Shown here: piece by piece, positions 52,306 through 64,000 of the stretch
Position numbering within the stretch: position 1 is the first letter of the stretch
Layout: the number at the start of each line of letters is the position of its first letter
DNA from: Rhodococcus qingshengii
GTDB lineage: Bacteria; Actinomycetota; Actinomycetes; Mycobacteriales; Mycobacteriaceae
Length of the DNA stretch: 64,000 nt
Direction of reading: 5' to 3'
Assembly: GCF_021025955.1 (NCBI RefSeq)
Contig: NZ_JAJNCL010000001.1
Span: 1-64,000 of the forward strand
Translations under genes and position numbers: made by a program
The notes under the pieces: model-generated
Databases searched by the model: none
What the model was told of the DNA's origin: nothing
Seen by the model: only the letters and a program-made list of their open reading frames with translations

Positions 52306-53579
52306 AGCGTTCATTGATTTTCGGCGCCGGATTGTGCGCTGTCCTGATCTCGGCAACCGCCTGCTCGTCCGAGGGTATCTACGCGGTCCCGCTTCCGGGC
52401 GGTCCTGATGTGGGCTCGGATCCGATGCACTTGACCATCCAGTTCGACGATGTCCTGGACCTTGTTCCGCAGTCTGCGGTGAAGGTCGACGGCGTTCCTG
52501 TCGGTCGCGTCGACGACGTGTCGGTCGGACCGGACGGATGGACCGCAGATGTCGGCATCATCCTCGACTCGTCGGTTGATCTGCCCGCCAATGCAATTGC
52601 CGCGGTCGAGCAGACGAACCTGCTCGGCGAGAAGTTCATCCAACTGTCGGCCCCGCCGTCCGGACCGGACTCTGCGAAGCTGGCCGACGGCGATCTGATT
52701 CCGCTCGATCGCACCCGGCACGCCACCGAAATCGAGCAGGTTCTCGGGGCGCTGTCGCTGCTGCTCAACGGCGGCGGTGTCGGCCAGTTGCAGCCCATCG
52801 TCGAAGAACTCGGGGCCGCGTTCGACGGCCGCGAAGGCAAGACGAGAAGTCTTCTGGAGCAGGCGAATACTCTCATCGGTGGACTCAACGAGCAGCGTGA
52901 CGACATCACGCGCGCCCTCGACGGACTCGACGTGCTCTCGAGTCGAGTCAACGATCAGAACGAGAAGATCGGCAAGATTCTCGAGGAACTGCCCGTTGCG
53001 ACACAGGTTCTCAACGAGCAGCGTCCGCAGTTGACGCAGATGCTCGCTCAGGTGGATCGACTCGGAACAGTGGGAACCGACGTTCTCACGCAGTCCAAGG
53101 ACGATCTGATCGCAGATCTTCAGGCTCTTCGTCCGACGCTGCAGGCGCTCGCCGACTCCGGTGACGACTTCGTCGGGGCACTTCCTTTCCTCCCGACATT
53201 CCCGTTCCCGGACGGTGTCGAGAAGATTGCGCAGGGTGGTTCCGTGAACCTCTTCCTGAGCGTTGACCTGCAGATCGGCAATACTCTCTCGGGTCTTGGT
53301 GTCGGACAGGGTGAACCGGAATACCGTCAGCCGAAGTTCGGCAACCCCAAGCCGGTAGTCGATCCGTCCAACCCGTACTACAACGGCAATGGGCCGCGGC
53401 CGGGTTGGCCGACGGTGTCACTGCTGCCGATCGCTCCGATCCTGCCGCAGATCCCCGTCGTCGCTGGTCTTCCTGCCACAACGGCGGGAGACCCGGCAAC
53501 CCCGGCGCCGGCGGCGGACCCACTCAATCCCATCCAGGGAATGCTGGAACAGTTCGGAATTGGCGGTGATGGACAGTGA
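52302..53579 (+). CDS. mceE: Mce-family lipoprotein MceE (LprK-like)
   Basis: A 425-residue Mce subunit with a lipoprotein signal instead of a plain anchor: lipobox SATAC with C21. MCE domain (FDDVLDLVPQSAVKVDGVPVGRVDDVSVG, TNLLGEKFIQLSAP), helical region (LNEQRDDITRALDGLDVLSSRVNDQNEKIGKIL), Pro-rich tail. The lipobox identifies it as the E subunit. GTG 52302 overlaps the mceD stop (GTGA). Confidence 0.94.
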   Translation: MKRSLIFGAGLCAVLISATACSSEGIYAVPLPGGPDVGSDPMHLTIQFDDVLDLVPQSAVKVDGVPVGRVDDVSVGPDGWTADVGIILDSSVDLPANAIAAVEQTNLLGEKFIQLSAPPSGPDSAKLADGDLIPLDRTRHATEIEQVLGALSLLLNGGGVGQLQPIVEELGAAFDGREGKTRSLLEQANTLIGGLNEQRDDITRALDGLDVLSSRVNDQNEKIGKILEELPVATQVLNEQRPQLTQMLAQVDRLGTVGTDVLTQSKDDLIADLQALRPTLQALADSGDDFVGALPFLPTFPFPDGVEKIAQGGSVNLFLSVDLQIGNTLSGLGVGQGEPEYRQPKFGNPKPVVDPSNPYYNGNGPRPGWPTVSLLPIAPILPQIPVVAGLPATTAGDPATPAPAADPLNPIQGMLEQFGIGGDGQ

Positions 53580-54823
53580 GATCAGCTCTGGTCAAATGGC
53601 AGCTCGTCGGCTTTGTCTTGGTTGCGCTTCTGGGTCTCATCTACGTCGGTGCCAAGTACGTGCGTCTGGACAACCTCATGGGGTTCGGTCAGTACACGGT
53701 CAAGACCGAACTGGCCACGTCCGGTGGAATTTTCACGAACGCCGAAGTGACGTATCGCGGCGTTCCGGTCGGCCGAGTCGGCGACATGTCGTTGACCGAG
53801 GACGGAATCCAGGTCGACCTGAAGATCGACAACAGTGCTCCGGAGATTCCCTCGTCGGCCCGCGCAGTCGTGGCTAACCGCTCCGCCATCGGCGAGCAGT
53901 ACGTCGACCTTCAGCCCGATACCGATCAGGGACCTTTCCTCGAGGACGGATCGGTGATTGCGGTGGGGGACACCACAACTCCTATCCCGATCGAGGATGT
54001 CCTGACCAGTGCCAACGGCTTGGTCAAGTCCGTGCCGGTGGACGCACTCCACACCGTCGCCGTCGAACTCGGTGCTGCGTTCAACGGCAAGGGTGAGGAC
54101 ATTCAGGTCCTGGCCGATTCGTTGTCGGGTCTCTCACAGTCCGGTCTCGATACCCTGCCTCAGACACTCGCGCTGATTCGCAACAGTGAGACGGTTCTGA
54201 CGACGCAGTCGGACCAGTCCTCTGCGATCAAGCAGTTCAGCAGCGATCTCGATGCTGTCACGGCGCAGTTGCGGACCAGCGATCCGGACATCCGACGCTT
54301 GATCGACAACGGCATTCCGGCCAGCGATCAGATTGGCGCTCTCATCAACGAGGGTGGTCCGAGCCTGACGACCGACCTGACAAACCTGGCGGCCACTACC
54401 AAGACGCTTGCGCCGCGAACGATCGCGCTGCAGCCGTTCCTGATCTTCCTTCCGGGCCTGGCTGCTGCCGCACCGACGGTTGCTCCCGGCGACGGAACTG
54501 TCCATCAGGGCTTGGTGCTGGAGACCAACAATCCGCTCTCGTGCACGGTGGGTTACGAAGGCACGATGGCGATCCTGGACGAGATGAAGCGTCAGAATCC
54601 CAATTTCGACGACACCCAGCAGGATTTCCCGCTCAACACCGCGGCGTCGTGTGAGGTGCCGTTGGGCAGCGAGACGGGTGTTCGTAGTGCCAACCGCGTG
54701 GTTTACGCCGATCCCGCCACGATCCAGCCTTGGGACTTCAAGCCGAAGGTCGATCCGGACAAGTTGAACCTCAACCCGATCGCGACGCAGTTGGCGCCGA
54801 TGCTCGGAGTGACACCGAAGTAG
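53576..54823 (+). CDS. mceF: Mce-family protein MceF
   Basis: A 415-residue Mce subunit: anchor (LVGFVLVALLGLIYVGAKYV), MCE domain (GGIFTNAEVTYRGVPVGRVGDMSLTEDGIQVDL, RSAIGEQYVDLQPDTDQGPFLEDGSVI), helical region and an acidic end. Last of the six subunits; GTG 53576 overlaps the mceE stop (GTGA). Confidence 0.94.
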   Translation: MRSALVKWQLVGFVLVALLGLIYVGAKYVRLDNLMGFGQYTVKTELATSGGIFTNAEVTYRGVPVGRVGDMSLTEDGIQVDLKIDNSAPEIPSSARAVVANRSAIGEQYVDLQPDTDQGPFLEDGSVIAVGDTTTPIPIEDVLTSANGLVKSVPVDALHTVAVELGAAFNGKGEDIQVLADSLSGLSQSGLDTLPQTLALIRNSETVLTTQSDQSSAIKQFSSDLDAVTAQLRTSDPDIRRLIDNGIPASDQIGALINEGGPSLTTDLTNLAATTKTLAPRTIALQPFLIFLPGLAAAAPTVAPGDGTVHQGLVLETNNPLSCTVGYEGTMAILDEMKRQNPNFDDTQQDFPLNTAASCEVPLGSETGVRSANRVVYADPATIQPWDFKPKVDPDKLNLNPIATQLAPMLGVTPK

Positions 54824-54922
54824 ACCGATCCGAATGTGATCGAGTTTGTGCAGTTCAGGCTACTGAGTTGTGGCAGTTGACGATTCGCGGCCAGAGGCTG
54901 GGCAAAACAGGTAAGTAGGGTA

Positions 54923-55651
54923 GTGAGTGTGATTCAGAGAAACAGTTCCCCGCAGTCCGGCGGGCCCGAGCAAGTCGAAGCGGGAACGCCGACGACCGGC
55001 AAACCGAAGGGGCTGACAGCGTCTCTGATTGCGGTCGGTGTCTTGCTTCTGGCGGCAGTGGTTGCGCTCGGTGTATTCGGCGTCCCTTACGTGCGGGCGC
55101 TTACCACCGACCGCACCACTGCCGAGATGCGTGACGACGCGTTGATCGGTGCGCAGCAAGTCGCGATCAATCTCAACAACGCGGACTCGGCCAATCTCGA
55201 CCAGTCGATCGAGAACATGCGTTCTTCGGTGACCGGTGACGAGATGACGACCTATCTGCAGACCGTTCAGGATTCCATCACCGACGAATTGCGTAACTCG
55301 GGCTCGAAGGCTGACACCGAGGTTGTGCAATCCGCTCTGACCGAACTCAACACCGATGATCGGACAGCCACGGCTCTGGTCGTCGTTCGAGTGACCACGA
55401 CCCAGGGCAACCAGTTCGTCAAGAACCAGCTCGGGATGCGGCTCGGAATGGTCGAGGTGGACGGGGTCTGGAAGGCGCAGTCGGCCGATCCGGTCGGATC
55501 GCGGGTCGACCTCGGCTCCGGCACTCTGCCGGCCGCCGACGGCTCCACGCCGGCACCTGATGCGACGCCCGCCCCCGGCTCGGGGACCGAAGCACCTGCA
55601 TCCAGTGCTCCTGCACCGACAACCGAGGGCGGTGATTCCGGTGGCCAGTAG
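54923..55651 (+). CDS. Mce-associated membrane protein, first copy
   Basis: A 242-residue protein: short cytoplasmic tail, one membrane helix (about 31-55, ASLIAVGVLLLAAVVALGVFGVPYV), an NTF2-like extracytoplasmic domain (DDALIGAQQVAINLNNADSANLDQSIENMRSSVTGDEM ... VVVRVTTTQGNQFVKNQLGMRLGMVEVDGVWKAQSADPVG) and a Pro/Ala-rich C-terminus. Mas proteins stabilise the Mce complex. GTG 54923 or 54929. Confidence 0.88.
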   Translation: MSVIQRNSSPQSGGPEQVEAGTPTTGKPKGLTASLIAVGVLLLAAVVALGVFGVPYVRALTTDRTTAEMRDDALIGAQQVAINLNNADSANLDQSIENMRSSVTGDEMTTYLQTVQDSITDELRNSGSKADTEVVQSALTELNTDDRTATALVVVRVTTTQGNQFVKNQLGMRLGMVEVDGVWKAQSADPVGSRVDLGSGTLPAADGSTPAPDATPAPGSGTEAPASSAPAPTTEGGDSGGQ

Positions 55652-55696
55652 TTCTACGAACCTGCACACCGACATCCCTCGAAGGAGAAGCGCGTA

Positions 55697-56566
55697 ATGC
55701 CACCCAAACGTCGTACCGGCGGACCGTCCTCCCCTCAGAACCGTCGGCCGAAGATCGCGGGAAGCGCTCGCTCGCTCAACGTCCCCGCGGGGACGTCCGA
55801 TTCGGATCCGGTCGAGCCCACGATCGAGCAGCCGGAAGCAGTGACCCCGGAAGTGGCGACTCCCGAACCAACGACGCCGGAAGCTGCGAAGCCGAACCTC
55901 ATGAAGGCGCAAGCCTCGGGTGCCGAGCCTTCGAAGCCTGAATCGGACGCGCCGGAATCCACGCCAGGCCCAGATCTCACCAAGTCGGCGAAGACCGTCG
56001 CCGACGAACCGAAGACCACCGCCCCCGCTGCCCCGGAGACTGACGCGGGGGAGTCGGCGACAACCTCCCCACCATCCAAGGCCGGCTGGCGCCTGGTCGC
56101 GATCCTGGGGGCAGCAGCGGTGGTCGTCGCGGCCCTCGCCGGCATTGCCTTCTTCAAAGTCGGTGCGAAGACGGACGACATCGCCTGGGTGGACGAAGGC
56201 GCCACTGCCGAGGTCCTTCGTGTGGCGCCGTCGGCGTTGGCCGCAGTCTTCACGTTCTCGCCCGACACGTTCGACGCCGATTTCGAGAAGGGCGTCCAGG
56301 GCCTGAATCAGTCGATGCGTGACCAACTGACCCAGTACAAGGACACTCAGAAGGCCGGTGTCGAACAAACCCAGACGGCAACCACCGCTGATGTCCCGTT
56401 GATAGGGATCACACGACTCGAGAAGGACCGGGCGCAGTTGCTCGCCCAACTGAACGTCAGTTCGACGCAGAACGGCGTGGCGGCAGACTCTCGCTCCGGA
56501 ATGGTCATCGTGAGCCTGGAGAAGCAAGACGGAAACTGGCTGATCTCGGAGATACGCGACCAGTAG
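55697..56566 (+). CDS. Mce-associated membrane protein, second copy
   Basis: A 289-residue protein: a long Pro/Glu/Thr-rich N-terminal tail (1-130) with many PE and TPE units, one membrane helix (about 132-154, WRLVAILGAAAVVVAALAGIAFF) and an NTF2-like domain (FDADFEKGVQGLNQSMRDQLTQYKDTQKAG ... DGNWLISEIRDQ). ATG 55697 with GAAGGAGAAG upstream. Final gene of the mce operon. Confidence 0.88.
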   Translation: MPPKRRTGGPSSPQNRRPKIAGSARSLNVPAGTSDSDPVEPTIEQPEAVTPEVATPEPTTPEAAKPNLMKAQASGAEPSKPESDAPESTPGPDLTKSAKTVADEPKTTAPAAPETDAGESATTSPPSKAGWRLVAILGAAAVVVAALAGIAFFKVGAKTDDIAWVDEGATAEVLRVAPSALAAVFTFSPDTFDADFEKGVQGLNQSMRDQLTQYKDTQKAGVEQTQTATTADVPLIGITRLEKDRAQLLAQLNVSSTQNGVAADSRSGMVIVSLEKQDGNWLISEIRDQ

Positions 56567-56587
56567 CACTGGGGCACCAGCGCGAAG

Positions 56588-56622
56588 ATCTGGACCGACG
56601 CACGATGTCGGTCCAGATTTTT
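56588..56622 (+). terminator. Terminator of the mce operon
   Basis: Perfect 12-bp stem ATCTGGACCGAC / GTCGGTCCAGAT with a seven-base loop, then five T. Confidence 0.93.
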
Positions 56623-56661
56623 CGTGTGTGACGCCGGTGCTCGCTACACTTCGGGTGGCAG

Positions 56662-56693
56662 TGTTCGAATGCAGGTGGCGAATGTTCGAATGC
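56662..56693 (+). repeat. TGTTCGAATGC direct repeats upstream of the rpoB promoter
   Basis: Two perfect 11-bp copies at 56662-56672 and 56683-56693, 21 bp apart (two helical turns), 20 bp upstream of the rpoB -35 box. GTGGC also repeats 5' of each. Probable activator binding sites. Confidence 0.7.
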
Positions 56694-56713
56694 TGCGACA
56701 CGCGCTCTCGCCC

Positions 56714-56742
56714 TTGACGGGGCGGTCCGCAAGGTCCACTCT
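56714..56742 (+). promoter_or_regulatory. rpoB-rpoC promoter
   Basis: -35 TTGACG (56714-56719), 17-bp spacer, -10 CACTCT (56737-56742). It implies a leader of about 275 bases before rpoB; a further promoter within that leader cannot be excluded. The 457-base gap after the mce operon holds no gene. Confidence 0.55.
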
Positions 56743-57023
56743 GATCGGTGAACATGCACGGACGAGTGATCGGCAGTCTCACGTCAGTATCTGAATCAGA
56801 CCCTCAGTTACACCCGACTCGACATTTCCTGAGTAAGGGTGTACTTTTGGACGTTGCGCTGGCTGCCTCCTGTCCACCCCTCGTCTCAACCGCTGCGAAG
56901 TCAAGTACTTCTTGCTTTCTGCGACGGGTTTCGTTCGGGTTGTAACCAGCGAAATTCGAAGCAGATACAGCGGCGGTCGCAACAGCACGGAGCGGCCCGC
57001 GTGAGGTGCTGGAAGGACGCATC

Positions 57024-60000
57024 TTGGCAGTCTCTAGCCAGACCAAGGCAGTTTCCGGAATCCCCGGAGCCCCGAAGAGGGTTTCGTTCGCGAAAGTTCG
57101 CGAACCCCTCGAAGTTCCCGGGCTTCTTGACGTACAGACAGATTCGTTCGAGTGGCTGGTCGGCGCGCAGAGTTGGCGCGAACGAGCAGCGGCACTCGGC
57201 GACAATGCAGTGTCCGGTGGTCTCGAGGACATCCTCGCGGAGCTTTCTCCGATCGAGGATTTCAACGGCACTATGTCGCTGTCCTTCTCCGACCCTCGAT
57301 TCGACGAGGTCAAGGCCTCGACGGACGAGTGCAAAGACAAGGACATGACCTACGCGGCGCCTTTGTTCGTCACCGCGGAGTTCATCAACAACAACACTGG
57401 TGAGATCAAGAGCCAGACGGTCTTCATGGGAGATTTCCCGATGATGACCGACAAGGGCACCTTCATCATCAACGGCACCGAGCGTGTGGTCGTCTCGCAG
57501 CTCGTGCGTTCCCCCGGTGTGTACTTCGACATGAGCGTCGACAAGAGCACCGAGAAGGATCTGCACAGCGTCAAGGTGATCCCGGGTCGCGGCGCATGGC
57601 TCGAGTTCGACGTCGACAAGCGCGACACCGTTGGTGTCCGTATCGACCGCAAGCGTCGTCAGCCTGTCACCGTCCTACTCAAGGCACTCGGCTGGACCAC
57701 CGAGCAGATCACGGAGCGCTTCGGCTTCTCCGAGATCCTCATGGCCACGCTGGAGAAGGACAACACCGCCGGCACCGATGAGGCGTTGCTCGACATCTAC
57801 CGCAAGCTGCGTCCGGGCGAGCCCCCCACCAAGGAGAGCGCGCAGACTCTGCTGGAGAACCTGTTCTTCAAGGACAAGCGCTACGACCTCGCTCGCGTGG
57901 GTCGTTACAAGATCAACAAGAAGCTCGGCCTGAACGCGGGTCAGCCGATCGTTGCATCCACGCTCACCGAAGAAGACATCGTCGCCACCGTCGAGTACCT
58001 CGTGCGTCTGCACGCAGGTGACACCTCGATGACGGCTCCGGGCGGCGTCGAGGTTCCCGTCGAGGTCGACGACATCGACCACTTCGGCAACCGTCGTCTG
58101 CGTACGGTCGGCGAGCTCATCCAGAACCAGATCCGCGTGGGCCTGTCCCGCATGGAGCGTGTGGTTCGTGAGCGCATGACCACGCAGGACGTCGAGGCAA
58201 TCACGCCTCAGACGCTGATCAACATCCGTCCCGTCGTCGCTGCGATCAGGGAGTTCTTCGGAACCTCCCAGCTGTCGCAGTTCATGGACCAGAACAACCC
58301 GCTGTCGGGGCTGACGCACAAGCGTCGTCTGTCCGCCCTCGGCCCCGGTGGTCTGTCCCGTGAGCGCGCCGGCCTCGAGGTTCGCGACGTTCACCCGTCG
58401 CACTACGGCCGCATGTGCCCGATCGAGACCCCGGAAGGCCCGAACATCGGCCTGATCGGTTCGCTGTCGGTCTACGCACGCGTCAACCCGTTCGGTTTCA
58501 TCGAGACCCCGTACCGTCGCGTCGTCGACGGACAGGTGACCGACGACGTCGACTACCTGACCGCTGACGAAGAAGACCGCCACGTAGTCGCGCAGGCCAA
58601 CTCGGCCATCGACCGCGAGGGTCGCTTCACCGACTCGAAGATTCTCGTCCGCCGTAAGGGTGGCGAGGTCGAGTTCGTCGCGTCCTCCGACATCGACTAC
58701 ATGGACGTTTCGCCGCGCCAGATGGTCTCCGTCGCAACCGCGATGATTCCGTTCCTCGAGCACGACGATGCAAACCGTGCCCTGATGGGCGCGAACATGC
58801 AGCGTCAGGCTGTCCCGCTGGTTCGCAGCGAGGCACCTCTCGTCGGAACCGGCATGGAGCTGCGTGCGGCTGTGGATGCCGGCGACGTCATCATCACCGA
58901 GAAGACCGGTGTCGTGGAGGAGATCTCCGCGGACTACGTCACGGTGATGGCCGACGACGGAAGCCGCAAGACGTACCGGATGCGCAAGTTCGCGCGTTCC
59001 AACCAGGGCACGTGCGCCAACCAGCGTCCGATCGTGGACGAGGGACAGCGTGTCGAGGCCGGCCAGGTTCTGGCCGACGGCCCTTGCACCGAGAACGGTG
59101 AGATGGCGCTGGGCAAGAACTTGCTCGTCGCGATCATGCCGTGGGAAGGCCACAACTACGAGGACGCGATCATTCTGTCGCAGCGTCTCGTGGAAGAGGA
59201 CGTCCTGACCTCGATTCACATCGAGGAGCACGAGATCGATGCCCGCGACACCAAGCTCGGTGCCGAGGAAATCACTCGCGACATCCCGAACGTCTCCGAC
59301 GAGGTCCTCGCTGACCTCGACGAGCGCGGCATCATCCGTATCGGTGCCGAGGTTCGTGACGGCGACGTGCTGGTCGGAAAGGTCACGCCGAAGGGCGAGA
59401 CCGAGCTGACCCCCGAAGAGCGCCTCCTTCGCGCCATCTTCGGTGAGAAGGCTCGCGAGGTTCGTGACACGTCCCTCAAGGTTCCTCACGGTGAGACCGG
59501 CAAGGTCATCGGAATCCGCGTGTTCTCGCGTGACGAAGACGACGATCTGCCTCCCGGTGTCAACGAGTTGGTCCGCGTCTACGTGGCACAGAAGCGCAAG
59601 ATTCAGGACGGCGACAAGCTCGCCGGCCGCCACGGTAACAAGGGCGTCATCGGCAAGATCCTGCCGCAGGAAGACATGCCGTTCCTCTCGGACGGCACGC
59701 CTGTCGACATCATCTTGAACACGCACGGCGTCCCGCGTCGTATGAACATCGGTCAGGTCTTGGAGACCCACCTCGGGTGGATCGGCAAGACCGGCTGGAA
59801 CGTTCAGATCGCGTCCGACGGCTCTCGTCCCGACTGGGCTGCGACCCTGCCGGAAGAGATGCTGTCGGCTCCGGCCGACTCGAACATCGCCACCCCGGTG
59901 TTCGACGGTGCGAAGGAAGACGAGCTCACCGGTCTCCTCGGCGCGACGCTGCCGAACCGTGACGGCGAGCAGATGGTCGGACCCGACGGAAAGGCCACCT

Positions 60001-60512
60001 TGTTCGACGGCCGCTCCGGCGAGCCGTTCCCGTACCCGGTCTCGGTCGGTTACATGTACATCATCAAGCTGCACCACTTGGTCGACGACAAGATCCACGC
60101 TCGTTCGACCGGTCCGTACTCGATGATCACGCAGCAGCCTCTCGGTGGTAAGGCCCAGTTCGGTGGCCAGCGCTTCGGTGAGATGGAGTGCTGGGCGATG
60201 CAGGCCTACGGCGCGGCTTACACGCTGCAGGAACTGCTGACCATCAAGTCGGACGACGTGGTCGGTCGAGTCAAGGTGTACGAAGCCATCGTCAAGGGCG
60301 AGAACATCCCCGAACCCGGCATCCCCGAGTCGTTCAAGGTGCTCCTCAAGGAGCTCCAGTCGCTCTGCCTCAACGTGGAGGTGCTGTCCTCGGACGGCGC
60401 GGCCATCACGATGGCGGACGGCGACGACGAGGACTTGGAGCGGGCCGCAGCGAACCTGGGCATCAACCTGTCCAGGAACGAAGCTGCGACGGTCGACGAC
60501 CTCGCGAACTAG
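57024..60512 (+). CDS. rpoB: DNA-directed RNA polymerase beta subunit
   Basis: Catalytic subunit of RNA polymerase, 1162 residues, about 1172-1178 in M. tuberculosis. The N-terminus aligns from VPGAP-type residues ([34 protein letters not shown]). The rifampicin-binding cluster [29 protein letters not shown] has the susceptible residues D422, H432 and S437 (E. coli 516, 526 and 531). TTG 57024 is chosen because GGAAGG lies seven bases upstream; GTG 57006 is in frame but lacks a site. Confidence 0.98.
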   Translation: MAVSSQTKAVSGIPGAPKRVSFAKVREPLEVPGLLDVQTDSFEWLVGAQSWRERAAALGDNAVSGGLEDILAELSPIEDFNGTMSLSFSDPRFDEVKASTDECKDKDMTYAAPLFVTAEFINNNTGEIKSQTVFMGDFPMMTDKGTFIINGTERVVVSQLVRSPGVYFDMSVDKSTEKDLHSVKVIPGRGAWLEFDVDKRDTVGVRIDRKRRQPVTVLLKALGWTTEQITERFGFSEILMATLEKDNTAGTDEALLDIYRKLRPGEPPTKESAQTLLENLFFKDKRYDLARVGRYKINKKLGLNAGQPIVASTLTEEDIVATVEYLVRLHAGDTSMTAPGGVEVPVEVDDIDHFGNRRLRTVGELIQNQIRVGLSRMERVVRERMTTQDVEAITPQTLINIRPVVAAIREFFGTSQLSQFMDQNNPLSGLTHKRRLSALGPGGLSRERAGLEVRDVHPSHYGRMCPIETPEGPNIGLIGSLSVYARVNPFGFIETPYRRVVDGQVTDDVDYLTADEEDRHVVAQANSAIDREGRFTDSKILVRRKGGEVEFVASSDIDYMDVSPRQMVSVATAMIPFLEHDDANRALMGANMQRQAVPLVRSEAPLVGTGMELRAAVDAGDVIITEKTGVVEEISADYVTVMADDGSRKTYRMRKFARSNQGTCANQRPIVDEGQRVEAGQVLADGPCTENGEMALGKNLLVAIMPWEGHNYEDAIILSQRLVEEDVLTSIHIEEHEIDARDTKLGAEEITRDIPNVSDEVLADLDERGIIRIGAEVRDGDVLVGKVTPKGETELTPEERLLRAIFGEKAREVRDTSLKVPHGETGKVIGIRVFSRDEDDDLPPGVNELVRVYVAQKRKIQDGDKLAGRHGNKGVIGKILPQEDMPFLSDGTPVDIILNTHGVPRRMNIGQVLETHLGWIGKTGWNVQIASDGSRPDWAATLPEEMLSAPADSNIATPVFDGAKEDELTGLLGATLPNRDGEQMVGPDGKATLFDGRSGEPFPYPVSVGYMYIIKLHHLVDDKIHARSTGPYSMITQQPLGGKAQFGGQRFGEMECWAMQAYGAAYTLQELLTIKSDDVVGRVKVYEAIVKGENIPEPGIPESFKVLLKELQSLCLNVEVLSSDGAAITMADGDDEDLERAAANLGINLSRNEAATVDDLAN

Positions 60513-60520
60513 GTTTCGGT

Positions 60521-60602
60521 CCCCGGGTTGCTCTTGAAAGAGCGGCCCGGGGGCGTAGTTCACATTTGAATTGGCAGTCAGGTTGCCGGGTGACCGGCAA
60601 CC
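60521..60602 (+). other. Two hairpins in the rpoB-rpoC spacer
   Basis: Hairpin 1: CCCCGGG (60521-60527) with CCCGGGG (60546-60552) and an inner GCTCT/AGAGC stem. Hairpin 2: perfect 9-bp stem GGTTGCCGG (60581-60589) with CCGGCAACC (60594-60602). Neither has a T-run, so RNA processing or partial attenuation between the subunits is more likely than full termination. Confidence 0.6.
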
Positions 60603-60629
60603 GTAACCCCAACGGGGAAAGGAAGTTAC

Positions 60630-64000
<3,371 letters not shown>

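Noticed and set aside
56662-56693. Mycobacterial SOS (LexA) box at the TTCGAA repeats
   Set aside because: The SOS box needs TCGAAC-N4-GTTCGA; the half-sites here are direct, not inverted with a 4-base gap.
54860-56782. 640-codon minus-strand frame over the Mce-associated genes
   Set aside because: Low-complexity Arg/Gly text complementary to Pro/Ala/Glu-rich coding sequence; the sense genes have membrane helices and ribosome-binding sites.

Overview
The window is a high-GC chromosomal segment of a mycolic-acid actinobacterium, most likely Rhodococcus (erythropolis/qingshengii/opacus type). This rests on GTG/TTG starts, mycolate dehydratase genes (hadAB), mannosyltransferase mgtA, a full mce operon, and gene order matching the Mycobacterium tuberculosis Rv0529-Rv0566 and Rv0634-Rv0668 regions. 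I recognise families from the translated sequence and from memory of that gene order; no database search was run. The window opens inside ccsB and closes inside rpoC.

Region 1 (1-7.5 kb): the end of ccsB, a proline-rich MinD-like ATPase, the small regulator bldC, a PLP enzyme overlapping a small membrane protein gene, a GNAT acetyltransferase, a PlsC-like acyltransferase behind a 20-bp palindrome, and a two-gene unit encoding a small HTH protein and a Clp-N-domain protein. Two identical-half-site palindromes cover the promoter of that unit, which appears to give a leaderless mRNA.

Region 2 (7.5-36.6 kb): a dispersed menaquinone locus: menA, menE, menB, a PaaI-type thioesterase one base upstream of menC, menC, menD, menG, menJ and the polyprenyl diphosphate synthase grcC1. 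Set among these are a large SARP/BTAD-NB-ARC-TPR regulator facing a DrrAB-type exporter operon, an AbiEi-like protein with a nuclease-like C-terminus, tandem DUF3349 genes, pitA, a Liv-type ABC importer with fused permeases, an IdeR-boxed siderophore-interacting protein, mgtA and htpX. No menF or menH is seen.

Region 3 (36.6-44.7 kb): yajQ; tRNA-Tyr, -Thr and -Met; rpmG; hadA-hadB without hadC; tRNA-Trp; secE-nusG-rplK-rplA; and rplJ-rplL behind a long leader that ends in an attenuator-like hairpin.

Region 4 (44.8-56.6 kb): a complete mce lipid-import operon (mkl/mceG, two yrbE, mceA-F, two Mce-associated proteins), mostly with 4-bp start/stop overlaps and ending at a strong terminator. Region 5 (56.6-64 kb): the rpoB-rpoC operon, with a promoter about 300 bp upstream of rpoB.

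There is no sign of phage, insertion sequences, CRISPR or a recently acquired island. The most promising leads are the self-regulated HTH/Clp-N pair, the 11-mer shared by the SARP and DrrAB promoter regions, and the candidate DHNA-CoA thioesterase.
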